From Lotus japonicus (taxonomy: Eukaryota > Streptophyta > Magnoliopsida > Fabales > Fabaceae): 64,000 bases of DNA. The notes beneath the pieces were generated by a model, which made no database searches, was not told the origin of the DNA, and saw only the letters and a program-made list of their open reading frames with translations. Below are positions 11,357 through 22,525 of the stretch, one piece after another; position 1 is the stretch's first letter; every line of letters begins with the position of its first letter. The position numbers and the translations under genes are program-made. The DNA is taken from assembly GCF_012489685.1 (NCBI RefSeq), contig NC_080046.1, positions 3,846,501-3,910,500 of the forward strand, read 5' to 3'.

Positions 11357-13706
11357 GTCAGGAGGAGACGTTGGCTTTGGAGGAAACCAGAAGGGAAAAA
11401 TTATTGGAAAAGGTTCCATAGGAGATGGAAAAACTCCAGTTATTAATGATGTGCTTCTGGTGGAAGGATTATTTCACAACTTGCTCTCCATAAGCCAAAT
11501 TGCTGACAAAGGTTATGATGTGATCTTCAATCAAACTGGATGCAAAGCTGTTAGTCAAACAGATGGATCTGTTTTGTTTTCTGGAAAGAGGAAAAATGAT
11601 ATTTACAAAATCAGATCCTCTGAACTGTTATCTCAGAAGGTCAAGTGTCTCATGTCAGTTAATGATGAGCAATGGATCTGGCACAGACGTCTAGGACATG
11701 CAAGTCTCAGAAAAATCTCTCAACTTAGCAAGCTAAATCTCGTCAGAGGATTGCCTCATCTGAAGTATTCATCAAAGGCTCTATGTGAAGCTTGTCAGAA
11801 GGGAAAATTCACCAAGAAGCCTTTTAAAGCAAAGAATGTGGTATCTACAACAAGGCCCCTTGAGCTACTTCACATTGATCTTTTTGGACCAGTAAAAACT
11901 GAATCCATTGAAGGAAAGAAGTATGGGTTAGTTATTGTAGATGACTATAGCAGGTGGACATGGGTAAAGTTCCTAAGGCACAAAGATGAAACACATACTG
12001 TGTTTACCAATTTCATTACCCAAGTTCAGAAGGAGTTTCAGTCTTCTGTGATTACTGTCAGAAGTGACCATGGTGGAGAATTTGAGAACAAAGCTTTTGA
12101 AGAATTATTCAACTCTCAAGGAATCTCTCACAACTTCTCCTGTCCTCGCACTCCTCAACAAAATGGAGTAGTTGAAAGAAAGAATAGAACTCTTCAGGAG
12201 ATGGCTCGCACCATGATGCAAGAATCAAGTATGGCCAAGCACTTCTGGGCAGAAGCAATCAACACTGCATGCTATATCCAGAACAGAATCTCCATTAGAC
12301 CAATTCTGGAGAAAACTCCTTATGAGCTATGCAAAGGAAGGCAACCTGATATTTCTTACTTCCATCCTTTTGGAACCTGCTGCTACATGCTCAACACCAA
12401 GGAGCAATTGGGTAAATTCGATTCTAAAGCTTTAAAATGTTATTTTCTTGGTTACTCTGAAAGATCAAAAGGTTTTAGAATTTATAATATTACTCATCAA
12501 ACTGTTGAGGAATCTATTCAAATTAGATTTGATGATAAGCTTGGCTCAGAAAAGTCAAAGCTGTTTGAAAGATTTGCAGATTTAAGCATTGATTGTTCAG
12601 AAGCAAGTCAACCAATGAAAAGCCCAGAGGATGTTGCTTCAGAGGCAGAAGCATCTGAAGATGTTCCAACAACTTCTGATCAACTTCAGAAGAAGAAAAG
12701 AATAGTTGCTTCTCATCCAGAAGAACTGATCATTGGCAACAAAGACGCTCCCGTTAGAACCAGGTCTATGCTCAAACCTTCAGAAGAGACTCTTCTGAGT
12801 TTGAAGGGATTTGTGTCTCTCATTGAGCCGAAATCAGTTGATGAAGCTCTTGAAGACAAAGGCTGGATTCAAGCAATGCAAGAAGAGCTAGATCAGTTCA
12901 CCAAGAATGATGTATGGACCTTAATGCCCAAACCCAAAGGTTTCCATGTCATTGGAACCAAGTGGGTATTCAGAAACAAGCTGAATGAAAAAGGAGAAGT
13001 AACAAGAAACAAGGCAAGACTGGTGGCTCAAGGCTACAGTCAACAAGAGGGAATTGATTACACTGAGACCTTTGCTCCAGTAGCAAGGCTTGAAGCTATA
13101 AGGCTATTGATTTCCTTCTCAGTAAATCACAACATCATTCTCCATCAGATGGACGTCAAAAGCGCCTTCCTCAATGGCTACATTTCAGAAGAAGTGTATG
13201 TCAAGCAACCTCCAGGTTTTGAAGACAACAAACATCCAGAGCATGTCTACAAGCTCAAGAAGTCACTCTATGGATTGAAACAAGCTCCCAGAGCGTGGTA
13301 TGAAAGGCTCAACTCCTTTCTTCTACAGAATGAGTTTGTAAGGGGTAAAGGTGACAATACTCTTTTCTGCAGAACCTATAAGAATGACATTCTTATAGTT
13401 CAGATTTATGTTGATGATATCATTTTTGGTTCTGCTAATCCCTCCTTGTGCAAGGAATTCTCTAAGTTAATGCAGGCCGAATTTGAAATGAGCATGATGG
13501 GAGAACTTAAATACTTCCTGGGAATTCAAATAGATCAACGACCAGGAGTCACCTATATACATCAGAAGAAATACACCTTGGAACTTCTGAAGAAGTTCAA
13601 CATGAGTGACTGCAACATCTCAAAGACTCCAATGCATCCAACATGCATTCTTGAGAAAGAGGAAGTTTCCTCTCTAAGGTTTGTCAGAAGCTCTATCGTG
13701 GAATGA
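11112..13706 (+). CDS. pol: SIRE Pol: protease, integrase and reverse transcriptase
   Basis: This open frame has no ATG that must be the start; 11112 is only the left limit of the open reading considered. Protease motif [13 protein letters not shown] begins at 11283. Integrase follows with its HHCC zinc finger ([12 protein letters not shown] ... CEACQKGK) and catalytic D, D, E near 11877 (HIDLFGP), 12067 ([10 protein letters not shown]) and 12172 (GVVERKNRT). Reverse transcriptase has [34 protein letters not shown] and the catalytic YVDD at 13407-13418. The frame ends early because of an extra CT dinucleotide near 13674-13678; the RNase H part continues in another frame. The lineage signature is strongly Sirevirus. 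Confidence 0.93.
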   Translation: MTCLDTILRFLCIILLLHPKFQELLGKLTRKDPRYGYLKQKLFLLQTSYAAQLRHLSWYLDSGCSRHMTGTRSIFQELTPLKSGGDVGFGGNQKGKIIGKGSIGDGKTPVINDVLLVEGLFHNLLSISQIADKGYDVIFNQTGCKAVSQTDGSVLFSGKRKNDIYKIRSSELLSQKVKCLMSVNDEQWIWHRRLGHASLRKISQLSKLNLVRGLPHLKYSSKALCEACQKGKFTKKPFKAKNVVSTTRPLELLHIDLFGPVKTESIEGKKYGLVIVDDYSRWTWVKFLRHKDETHTVFTNFITQVQKEFQSSVITVRSDHGGEFENKAFEELFNSQGISHNFSCPRTPQQNGVVERKNRTLQEMARTMMQESSMAKHFWAEAINTACYIQNRISIRPILEKTPYELCKGRQPDISYFHPFGTCCYMLNTKEQLGKFDSKALKCYFLGYSERSKGFRIYNITHQTVEESIQIRFDDKLGSEKSKLFERFADLSIDCSEASQPMKSPEDVASEAEASEDVPTTSDQLQKKKRIVASHPEELIIGNKDAPVRTRSMLKPSEETLLSLKGFVSLIEPKSVDEALEDKGWIQAMQEELDQFTKNDVWTLMPKPKGFHVIGTKWVFRNKLNEKGEVTRNKARLVAQGYSQQEGIDYTETFAPVARLEAIRLLISFSVNHNIILHQMDVKSAFLNGYISEEVYVKQPPGFEDNKHPEHVYKLKKSLYGLKQAPRAWYERLNSFLLQNEFVRGKGDNTLFCRTYKNDILIVQIYVDDIIFGSANPSLCKEFSKLMQAEFEMSMMGELKYFLGIQIDQRPGVTYIHQKKYTLELLKKFNMSDCNISKTPMHPTCILEKEEVSSLRFVRSSIVE

Positions 13707-14161
13707 TAGACTCTCTTCTTTACTTAACTGCCTCTAGACCTGATATATTGTTTAGTGTGCATCTCTGTGCTAGATTTCAATCAGATCCTAGAGAGACTCA
13801 CTTAACTGCTGTTAAGAGGATCCTCAAATATCTGAAAGGAACCACTAACCTTGGCTTGATGTATAGAAAAACATCAGAGTATACACTTTCAGGTTTTTGT
13901 GATGCTGACTTTGCTGGAGATAGAGTGGAAAGGAAAAGCACTTTTGGAAGCTGCCATTTCCTTGGATCTAATCTTGTCACGTGGTCAAGCAAAAGACAGA
14001 ACACAATTGCTCTTTCAACTGCTGAAGCAGAATATGTCTCAGCTGCCACATGCTGTACACAAACCATATGGATGAAGAATCATCTAGAAGATTATGGGTT
14101 GTCTCTGAAGAAGGTTCCTATTTATTGTGACAACACAGCTGCTATCTCACTCAGCAAGAAC

Positions 14162-14302
14162 TGTTGGGTCCAGGTGGGTCAGCATCCTGCCTGCTAGGTA
14201 GCGTTCGAAACGGGGCGCTGTCTGCTACGCTATAAGGAAATAACGTTGCGCCCTCACTAACACCAATTGGTTTTGGCGTAGTGGTAAGCGCGTGATCCTT
14301 CA
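14162..14302 (+). repeat. TRIM 5' LTR
   Basis: 141 bp with TG/CA ends. Its last 25 bases contain TGGCGTAGTGGTAAGC, which matches a tRNA A-box (TRGCNNAGYNGG). Confidence 0.92.
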
Positions 14303-14316
14303 ATTGGTATCAGAGC

Positions 14317-14892
14317 CTTGGGTATCAGAGTCAAATTAGAATCACTTCAGAAGAAGTGAAATGTATTCCTTGTATTTGCCCAGTGACACATCTATGGTCA
14401 TAAAGGTGGAACTCTTAAATTCTCCAAAAGAAAAATAAATCACACTAACACATCTTACACATCAAAAACTGGGTTTACTCCCCCTTTTTGTCATAAGCAA
14501 AAAGCTTGGGGTGTGAAAAACTTAGCTTGAAGTACAAGGTACTCCCCCTTAGAGAAGGTCTAAGTTTAAAGAAAATGAAAACGATGCAAGAATCAGAGTT
14601 AGGCGAAATAAATAGAAGAGTTAATGCAAGATAAGAACGTTTACCACCGGCCAAGGGAGTAAAGAGGAGGGTCAGTTACCAAGAACTTAACCTCGAGAAA
14701 CTGTAGGAGCATTAACTTTCAGAGAGAAAGTGAAGCCTATAAAAAGCGTTGGAGAGAGAGGTAAGCTTCACAACTCGAGCAATTTTCAGTAAAGAAAATG
14801 GCATCATACATCGTAGCACTAGAAGAGCTGAGAAAGAAGGCCTTTGAGGAGGACTTGTTCCTGAACATTAGGCATCCAGAGGGTCTGGTGAC
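14317..14892 (+). other. Captured foreign sequence inside the TRIM, including a promoter-like stretch and the start of an ORF
   Basis: This roughly 575-bp segment lies between two copies of the LTR-end/primer-site junction. It contains CTATAAAAAGCG near 14737, a leader, then ATGGCATCATACATC near 14798 opening a short frame (MASYIVALEELRKKAFEED...) that runs into the LTR-end copy. It looks like the 5' part of a transcription unit. The source is not recognised; a fragment of another retroelement is also possible because CTCCCCCTTTTTGTCATA resembles the reverse complement of a SIRE-like polypurine region. Confidence 0.55.
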
Positions 14893-15014
14893 ATTGGTTT
14901 TGGCGTAGTGGTAAGCGCGTGATCCTTCAATTGGTATCAGAGCCAGGTCCCGTGTTCGAATCCCACGGAAGGCATGTTGTGCAGCTAGTTTGGCTGGCAG
15001 GTGCTGGGGGGGAT
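14893..15014 (+). other. Internal LTR-end copy with tRNA-like segment
   Basis: 14893-14929 repeats the last 37 bases of the TRIM LTR and 14932-14943 repeats the primer site. Together with the following CCCGTGTTCGAATCCCACGG (a near-perfect tRNA B-box and T-arm, about 14947-14966) it forms a tRNA-like A-box/B-box arrangement. It lacks a proper acceptor stem and anticodon arm, so it is not annotated as a tRNA gene. Confidence 0.6.
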
Positions 15015-15155
15015 TGTTGGGTCCAGGTGGGTCAGCATCCTGCCTGCTAGGTAGCGTTCGAAACGGGGCGCTGTCTGCTACGCTATAAGGAAATAACGTT
15101 GCGCCCTCACTAACACCAATTGGTTTTGGCGTAGTGGTAAGCGCGTGATCCTTCA
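15015..15155 (+). repeat. TRIM 3' LTR
   Basis: It appears identical over 141 bp to the 5' copy, is preceded by a G-run polypurine tract and is followed by the AGAAC target duplication. Confidence 0.92.
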
Positions 15156-15355
15156 AGAACCCCATTCTACACTCAAGAGCAAAGCATATAGAGGTAAAGT
15201 ATCATTATATTCGTGATCATGTTCAGAAGGGCACTCTATCATTAGAGTATGTTGATACTGACCATCAGTGGGCAGATATTTTCACTAAGCCCTTAGCAGA
15301 AGATAGGTTTCTATTTATCCTTGAAAACCTGAACATGGACTTTTGTCCAGAGTAA

Positions 15356-15783
15356 GGTTTTCTTCAGAACTTCTGACCATGGTACCTCTGAAGTCATCAG
15401 ATGTTACCCTCTTCAGAAGTTACTTGATCAGAAGCACTTAACCCACCGGTTAAACTTCTGTGGTAGACAATAATACACGTGTCACCTCATTTGTGACATA
15501 GTTCCTTGAGTCGCGTGGTATATCTGCTATAATGATGATGTCTACTCTCCTCTACTATGCTATTTTCAGACTATATATTTTATAACCGTTGATTTTGCCT
15601 TTAATTTCTTAGAAAAACTGTCAACGGTTACCATTAAACCCACTATACGCACTGTCACACACGATCTCCCACTCACTTACACTTACGGTTTTGAAACTAT
15701 CCGTGTGCATTGCATTCATTCATATTTCTTCCTCCAACATTTCCCCTTTCTCTCTGAACCCTAAACCTCCATCTCTAAGAATC
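15356..15783 (+). other. SIRE spacer between pol and the envelope-like ORF
   Basis: No ORF or RNA gene is visible. It begins with the LTR-like word TTCTGACCATGGTACCTCTGA and ends in a CT-rich leader just before the envelope-like ATG at 15784. Confidence 0.6.
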
Positions 15784-17772
15784 ATGGGCAAATCGAGGAA
15801 ACCTAAGGCGAATGTTTCTGCTTCTACCACACAAACTGCCAAAGATCAAGAGAAGCAAAGATTCGAGGAAGCACAGAAGATTCTGAATGCACCAAACGTA
15901 GTCACCTGTGCAAAGAAAGTGGAAGAACTGAGTGTGTGCTGCGAAGCAAGAGTTGATTTTGATAATCTTGCTCAACATGGGTTTGATATTAGGGACCAAG
16001 TCAATTTGCAAGGATGGTCCGGGTACTTCAACAGGCTCTGTGGTCCAATCTATCACAAGTTGGTTGTCGAGTTCTGGAAGAACGCAGTCTGCAACGACTA
16101 CTACGTCGTCTCCCATGTACTGGGCAAGAAAATTGTGATCTCTGAAGAATCTATTGCAAAGCTGCTGGGTATGAAGTTCCAGGAGGGAAAAAGGATTAAA
16201 AATGTTGAAGCAAATGTTGCTGGGATGAGGACTGTGGTCAACAAGGCGCTCTATGATAACTGGTCTGCCGAGAAAACCAAGTACAGCATCAAGGACTTGA
16301 AGTCTGAGATGAAAATTTGGCAGAAGATCTTCATGCACTGCATTCACCCCAGAACTGGAGGAACTGATTACCTGAATGCAACTCAGAAGGTAATCATGTA
16401 CTACATTTCAACTGGTGAGCTTATATGTCTGCCATTCCTACTTTTCAATTATCTGAAGGTGTTGAGAAATCAAGGACCACAACTGGTTCTGAGAACAAGA
16501 GGTTCATCTACTACATTCTGTATAGAAGGCTGCTGTCAGACATCTTCGTCCAAAACAAGCTTGTCAAGACTCTATCAGATCTAGAACTCCACGAAGATCT
16601 GGCCATGACAATTGGTGATGCTCTCAATGGCACAAAGTTGAAGAAGATGCAGATCATTGAGAAAATTAAAGTTTCTCCCAAAGAAGACACTTCTGATGAA
16701 GTTCGTCAGAGGGATTATCCCATTGATGACTTTCCTATTTGGTCCAAGAAGGACAATCCAGCATGCATTCTGGAATATGTCAGGATGCTCAGAAGTCAAG
16801 GTGATCCAATCACCCTTACAGAATTTGTTAGCACTCTTCCTGAAAGTCCTCCTAAGCTGGCTACCAGGAAATCCAGGAGAGCAACAAGCAGCAAGCCCTC
16901 AGATCCTAAGGGCAAAGGGATTCTGATAGAGGAACCTGCAAAGAAGAAGGCGGTTTCCAAGACTGTAATCATCAGGGAACCATCTCCTGAAAGGCCTCTG
17001 AAGAGAACCTCCACTCAACAACAACAAATGTCTGATTTTGAAAGCTCAGAAAACACATGGGAAGATTCCTCAAGTGAGGAGACTGAAGATGAAGACATGC
17101 CTCTGGCTAAGAGACGCAAAATTATTCTTGAGGAAGAGGAAGATGAGCAGGATGACCATGAGATCATCCAGAATGTGATTCAGGATATTAGGGAAGCTTC
17201 AGATGCTGAAGAATCCACAGATTCTGATGAGGTACACTTGATAAGGAGAAGGAAGCTGCCTCTGAAAGGTCCCCTTCAGCAGAAAGAGACAGTTGCAGAA
17301 CAAGCTTCTGAACCTACTTCAGAAGTACAATGTGAAAGAAGATCTAAAAGAACTTCTGATCCAGCAAGGGCTGTCAACCTCACCAGAACCTCACCCATCA
17401 GAAGCCCCAATAAGGTAATTACTGAAAGCATTAATTCTAATTCTGCTTTAGCAGTTATACCTGAGCAACCCCTGCCTATATCTACTTCCATGCCTACCTT
17501 AACCCAAACAGCACCCACTCAACCTGAAACACAAACTCAAACACAAGCTGCACCTCAAGCTCCTACATCAACCATCCAAACAGCTACCACAGCCATCCCC
17601 TCCACTCCAATTTACACATCTTCCACATCCATTCCAACTGAACCAGTACCTCCTCTTAATTCCTTCATTCAAGGCATTATTCAAAGTGAGGCAACCCTGA
17701 AAACCTTAGTTCAGCAATTCACTCCCAAGCCTGCATCCACTTCACACCCCCATTCCATTCGCTTGTGAAGTC

Positions 17773-18786
17773 ATGGTTAGGGAGTTCTACGCGAACACCT
17801 ACTGTGACAATCAAGAGGACAGGTCCAGGCCACCAGTGAATTCATCTTGGTTCAGGGGAGATGTGATTGACTACAATCCAACAGTCATTCGCAGGCATCT
17901 TGGTCTCCTCACGGAGGACCAAGAGAAGGAGCTTTTCCCCGAGAAGGCCACTTATCATGAGCTCTTAGAGGAGAAGTCACCGGAGATCTTGGACGACATG
18001 AAGGCAGTGATTGTTAGGCCTGGGCGGGACTGGGAAGCAGTTGAAGATGAGATCATTTTTGTAAGAAGGAAGGATATGACACCGCTGGCTAGAGTTTGGG
18101 CTGAATTTTTGTAGGATTCCCTCATTCCTAGCTCTAACAAATCTGAAGTTAGAGAGGTTACATTGGTTGCTATCTATTGCATCGTGAGAGGTCATCCTAT
18201 GGACGTGGCCACCATCATTGCTGGTCGGATTTATTCCCTCTACAACAGGAGTAAAGACAAGCATCGGCCCATCTTTCCTCACCTGATTTGTTCTTTGATT
18301 CATGCGGTGAGGGATAGAGCTAGGAGGCCAGTCCATGTTATTGAGAAGAGGTTGCTTGTGGCACCTCTGCTCAGTAAGGAGAGGATCACTCAACTTTATA
18401 AGGAATGGACAGCAAGGATGCCTCAAGAGGATGAAGAGGAAGAGGATCCTGAGGAGCCAGCGAGAGAAGATGAAGAAGAAGAGGAAGAAGAAGAGGAGGA
18501 AGAAGAAGATGTTGAGGTGGTGAATGAGGTGGTTACTCCACCACGTGCTGACCCTTCTCCTGCTTGGATGGAGGCCGCTTTCGGGCGGATGTTTTTGAGG
18601 CAAGATCGCCTACACAGGGATCTTGACCTCCATTGGAGGGGAGGTAGCACATCAGACCCCAGGTACAATGGGCCCTTGGATTTTAACACCTTGGAGCAGG
18701 GGATGATAGACTTGAGCTTGATGCATGATGCCGGAGTTCATCCAGATTATGGCGATGGAAGGGGTGACCATGACCCCATGGAGTGA
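17773..18786 (+). pseudogene. Athila envelope-like / putative plant transposon protein, internal stop
   Basis: One frame runs from 17773 to 18786 with a single TAG at 18112-18114. The first part contains VREFYANTYCDN and DVIDYNPTVIRRHLGL, and the part after the stop has EVTLVAIYCIVRGHPMDV. Both are typical of the 'putative plant transposon protein' domain found in Athila envelope-like ORFs. A run of Asp/Glu (about 18425-18520) and an Asp/Gly-rich tail follow. The N-terminus is missing because the element is truncated. The protein has no proven function. It is related in family to the SIRE envelope-like ORF it interrupts, but the two are clearly different in sequence. Confidence 0.78.
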
Positions 18787-19984
18787 TTTTGCTGAGGTAA
18801 CTCTACTCTTAGTTTAGGTCATGCATTTTTAGCATATTTTCAATTTATAGATTTTGTTTTCTTTTGATCATGCATTGTTTTAGCTGGTTTTGTTTTTGTT
18901 TTTGGGTCTTTACTTCCCTATACTCACATGCTTTTAGCTACGGTTTTGCTTCCCTACTAGTGCTGTTTTTGAAAATGCTTTTGTGAATACTTGTTGTTGT
19001 TTCGGGGATGAGTGATTGCATGTTGGGGAAGAGAGGAGGAGACTTCGGTCTTCCGAGTGTGTCTTGAGAAGAGAGTCGAGGTGAGTCCATTAAGGGTCTA
19101 TTTTTGACCCTTCACCATAAAAATTCCCTGGAGGATCCTGACTCATTTGCAATTCTTGGTTCTGCGTTAATTTCACTCATAGCATGCTTAGTGATTTCTG
19201 TTTTATTCTTGAGACTTATAGGATTTCTTGAGATTCTGAGTTTGTGGTTGAACATTACCTTTAGTTGTCCCATTTGAGCTTAATTGGAGAATCTTTTTGT
19301 AGCCAAAAGTTGGGATGGATATTTGGTTGGAATATTGGGGGAGTGATGGTCCTTGTTGTGTTGTTTGGAGCTGGAAAAAATGAGAAATAGTCTCTTGCCC
19401 CAAAGAGAAAAAACAGTGAAAAAAAAAGAAAGAAAAAGAACTCCTGACCAAAAGTTGGAGTTGAAAAAAAGAAGAAAAAAAGGGGTTTGAAAAGGTGGGT
19501 GCAAGAGACTTGTGCAAAAAAAAATGTTGTAAGCTCCGGGGTTATTAGCAGAGGACCACACTCAATGTGCTTGAAAGCCTAGTTCTCCCTTAGGGACCAA
19601 CCACCATCATGCTTTACCTAGCCAATGTTTCAACCCTTATGAAAGTCTCCTTGAATATTTGCATGCTTGATCTTTGTTGCTATTGAGTGAATGACATTCA
19701 GGACCTATGAACCTGCTTGTGTGCTCAGTGCACTAAATTAACATCTCATCCTAGGATTTTTAGTTCTAAATGCTTCTCATGAATGGACTCTACACTCTTC
19801 TCTTTTCAAAAGATGCATGAGGTAGGTTGTTGGATCTTTCTCTTGGAACTAGCTGTAATTACTTTGTCCCCCTGTTTTTGTGAAGTATTCCTTGTTGAGA
19901 GCACTTGTGTGGGAGCATTTCTTGCGCTTGAGGGCAAGCGAGTGTGATTTACGCTCGAGGGCGAGCTGCCGTTGAGTATAGTGG
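18787..19984 (+). other. Athila 3' untranslated spacer
   Basis: This AT- and T-rich stretch has long purine runs near 19375-19480 and GAGGGCAAGC/GAGGGCGAGC repeats at about 19931-19968 just before the LTR. No coding sequence is supported; the listed open frames are low-complexity. Confidence 0.6.
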
Positions 19985-21318
19985 TGTGATGACTCTATTT
20001 TAGTAGTGTTTTTAGGGTCATTTCTTTGGTTGTTTTGAGTCTTTTTGTTGAGTCTCATGTAGTGTTTCATGCATTCTCATGCATTTTTATTCTTTTCTTT
20101 AGTTTTTATTTCGTTTTGGTAATTTAGTAGTTTTATAGGTAGTTTTCTTGCATTTTAAGTAAAGTTTAGGACTTGCATGGTTTTGTTGTGTTTTATGAGG
20201 GACTTCTTGTGCTAATGAGCTCTTGGAGCTTCTAGAATCTTCCTTGTCTTGTTGGTTAGGTTTGGAGTGCAGAAAGTGAAGGAGAAGGAAGGCCAAGAAG
20301 CATGGAATTGATGAAGAACTTAAAGAGAATTGAAAAGAGGAGTTTCAGAAGCCAAAAAGTCATTTTCAGGCGAGCTTGAGCGCCTAGGCGCTTGGAGTGG
20401 GCGCCTAGGCGCCAATAGGGTCAGAGAGCATGTTTTGCAACATGCAATTGGCGCTCAGGCGCTCTGAATTGGCGCCTGAGCGCCCAGTTTCGTTCATTTT
20501 GCCTATAAATAAGGCTTAGGCCAATTTCTTTGATACATTTTGTCATTTCACTCATTTTTGATCAAGTTTTGAGAGCTGAGGAGAACTTTGGGGCCAAGGG
20601 AGGTTTCCAACTTGTATTTCTTCTCAGGTTTTCTTTACATTTCCTTTATGAATTCACTAGCCATGAGTGGCTAGTTTACTTTTTGCTTTGGGTTAAGAGA
20701 TTCTATGAAGTTTTAGTTGTTAAATCCTATCTCTATGCATGAGTCTTGATTCAATCTTGTATTTCAATTCCTTATTGCATGCTTAGCTTTGGTGCACCTT
20801 TGCTATAGACTAGATTATAATAGAATGGAAATTTGTTATGATTTAGGGACATGAATTGGAATAGGTCCTTCTATACTTGCTTCTAGGAATAGAGTGAGGG
20901 TAGGGTTTTGTTGGCCTGAATAACTTTGCTATCATACCTCTTATGAATGTTTAAGTACACAAGGAATTGGGCTTATCTTTCAGTTTGAGAGAATTACTTT
21001 TGTGAGGAATCAACTAGTAAGTACATAGGCTATAACAACAAGAGTGGAATCAAGATATCACATGCATAGGATAGGTGGACTGAAATGCATTAGATGATCA
21101 AACACCCAAGGCAATTTTCCATCAATTGTTTTTTACATCATTTTCAACATTGCTCTTGTGCAAAACTTTCATCACAATCACCCAAAACCAATTTCTGAAT
21201 TTTACTGTTTTAAAGAGCTTGCAAACTCTAGGCTTAAATCAATAATTCTCACTCACAATCCCTGTGGTTCGATAATTTAAAACCCGGAGGTATTCGTGCA
21301 CTTGCGAATTGACCAACA
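19985..21318 (+). repeat. Athila 3' LTR
   Basis: About 1.33 kb, starting at TGTGATGACTC (or TGATGACTC at 19987) and ending CAACA. It contains TATAAATA at 20504-20511 directly after a cluster of GGCGCC-type palindromes (20370-20490). The left limit is chosen from the TG start and the repeats preceding it. Confidence 0.7.
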
Positions 21319-22525
21319 GATTCCAGATGCTGCTGAGACCTCTTATGTATCCTTGTCAAATTATTCAGCAGTCAACTCACAGGATCTGAGCTTCACTTCA
21401 CCTGATAAGACTGTCAATTCAAGGCCAGATACTATCTCTAAAGCTGAGCACATGGCTGAATCAGATCACTCAGGTTTCGAGAAGGACCTTGCGATTGATT
21501 TCTCTCCTTCAGCGAACATGGATGAATCGAATGCCTCAAGCTCCAATGCTGCCAGAACTCCTCAGCCTGTTCTGACCCTAGCCACCTCCTTCCTTCCTCA
21601 GAGTCTCCCTCAACTCATTCAGGAGTTTTCTGAAGAGGCCACCAGAAGACTGAAATGGCTGTATCAGGTAACTGATAATCAGTTTGATGCCTCTCTGGTT
21701 GATGGTCTATGGTCTGCCTTTGAAAGATGGTCAGAAGGCAAGGTTCATGAACTTCAGAAGCAGCTTAGCAGGGAGAAAAGACTAAGAGTTCATGATGCAT
21801 CTGAGAGGGCCTATGAGCAGAGGCAGAGAGTGCTGCACAAGGTTTGTGAGCCCTTGAGAAGAGCCATGGCTGAACGACCCTGTGTTGTCTCTGAATGTAC
21901 CTCAGAAGATGTTGTGATGCTCTCAGCAGAGGAAGAAGAAGAAAGCACAGATGGCATAGTCATTCTGGAAGATGCAAACGCTGATGAAGTTCAGAAGCAA
22001 GGGCCAATTCAAGTTGATATTGCAATGTCATCAGAGGCTGAAGTTGTTCCTCATGTTCAAGCTCCAGAAGTTCCTACATCTGATCCAGCTCCAGAGGTTG
22101 AAGTTCTTGCTGCCCGAATTGACAGAATTCAGAATGATCAGCAGAGGTTATTTCAGATGGTTGAGGAACAAGGACGTATTCAGAATGAGCAAAGCAAGCA
22201 AATTCAAGAGTCCTCAGGAAAAATGGAAGCAATCATGAAGTACCTCATGGACAACCTTCCCTCCTCTTCCAAGCCTTGAATTCCTCATCTCTATCATGCA
22301 TACATTTAATTGCCATGACTGCATTTATTTTATGCTGACTATGCTTAATTATTCTTCTCTGATTCAATGCACCGTCCATTTAGTAACTTACATGCCTTTA
22401 TGTTTTGATAAGTTTTATGCATGATTTTCTGTTACCTTTTCTCCTTATAATCTCCGCAATCCTTCTTCTCCATCACAACGCAATTCACTTCCTTGTCATT
22501 CTGTTCCATTCTCCCTAGTTCAAGA

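Larger units (their letters stand above)
14162..15155 (+). mobile_element. TRIM-like mini LTR retrotransposon nested in SIRE pol
   Basis: Two 141-bp direct repeats (14162-14302 and 15015-15155) look identical and run TGTTGGGTCC ... GATCCTTCA. They are flanked by target duplication AGAAC (14157-14161 and 15156-15160). A primer site TGGTATCAGAGC follows the first repeat (14305-14316) and a G-rich polypurine tract (15006-15013) precedes the second. The 712-bp interior encodes no retroelement protein, so it must be mobilised in trans. These features define a terminal-repeat retrotransposon in miniature. The interior also contains a second copy of the LTR end plus primer site (14893-14943). Confidence 0.92.
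13703..15355 (+). pseudogene. SIRE Pol C-terminus: end of RT and RNase H, split by a TRIM insertion
   Basis: After the frameshift the frame carries SLLYLTASRPDILFSVHL and the RNase H motifs FCDADFAGD, STAEAEYVSA and YCDNTAA up to 14161. A TRIM element then interrupts the domain. The remaining codons resume at 15161, after the duplicated AGAAC, and contain HSRAKHIEVKYHYIRDH and DIFTKPLAEDRF, ending at TAA 15353-15355. This is the standard copia pol end, about 65 codons beyond the insertion. The domain has all expected catalytic acids before the break, but this copy cannot make it as one chain. Calling it a pseudogene rests on the two disruptions seen directly. Confidence 0.9.
17761..21318 (+). 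mobile_element. 5'-truncated Athila-type Ty3/gypsy element (ORF plus 3' LTR) nested in SIRE
   Basis: The inserted block begins abruptly inside a coding sequence and ends with an LTR terminating in CAACA. CATTC (17756-17760) precedes it and GATTC (21319-21323) follows it, a 5-bp target duplication with one mismatch. The host ORF is in frame across the insertion. The order 'plant transposon protein' ORF, long AT/T-rich spacer, then LTR matches the 3' end of Athila elements. No 5' LTR, gag or pol is present. Confidence 0.82.
15784..22279 (+). pseudogene. SIRE envelope-like ORF, frameshifted and interrupted by an Athila fragment
   Basis: The ORF starts at ATG 15784 with a basic N-terminus. It contains the plant 'putative transposon protein' block (VVEFWKNAV, KLLGMKFQEGKRI) also known from SIRE1's envelope-like protein. 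Reading shifts from frame 1 to frame 3 somewhere around 16465-16495. Frame 3 then runs to 17760 through an acidic, Ser/Glu- and then Thr/Pro-rich region. An Athila-derived insertion occupies 17761-21318; the ORF resumes in frame right after it and ends at TGA 22277-22279 in a coiled-coil-rich tail. No signal peptide or obvious transmembrane segment is visible, so a membrane role is unproven. The role of these proteins in Sireviruses is not established. The breaks mean this copy makes no full product. Confidence 0.85.

Noticed and set aside
14893..14966. Functional tRNA gene
   Set aside because: A- and B-box are present, but there is no 7-bp acceptor stem or proper anticodon arm and the middle is a retroelement primer site.
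18423..18689. Minus-strand poly-Ser ORF
   Set aside because: It is the complement of the Asp/Glu run in the Athila ORF.
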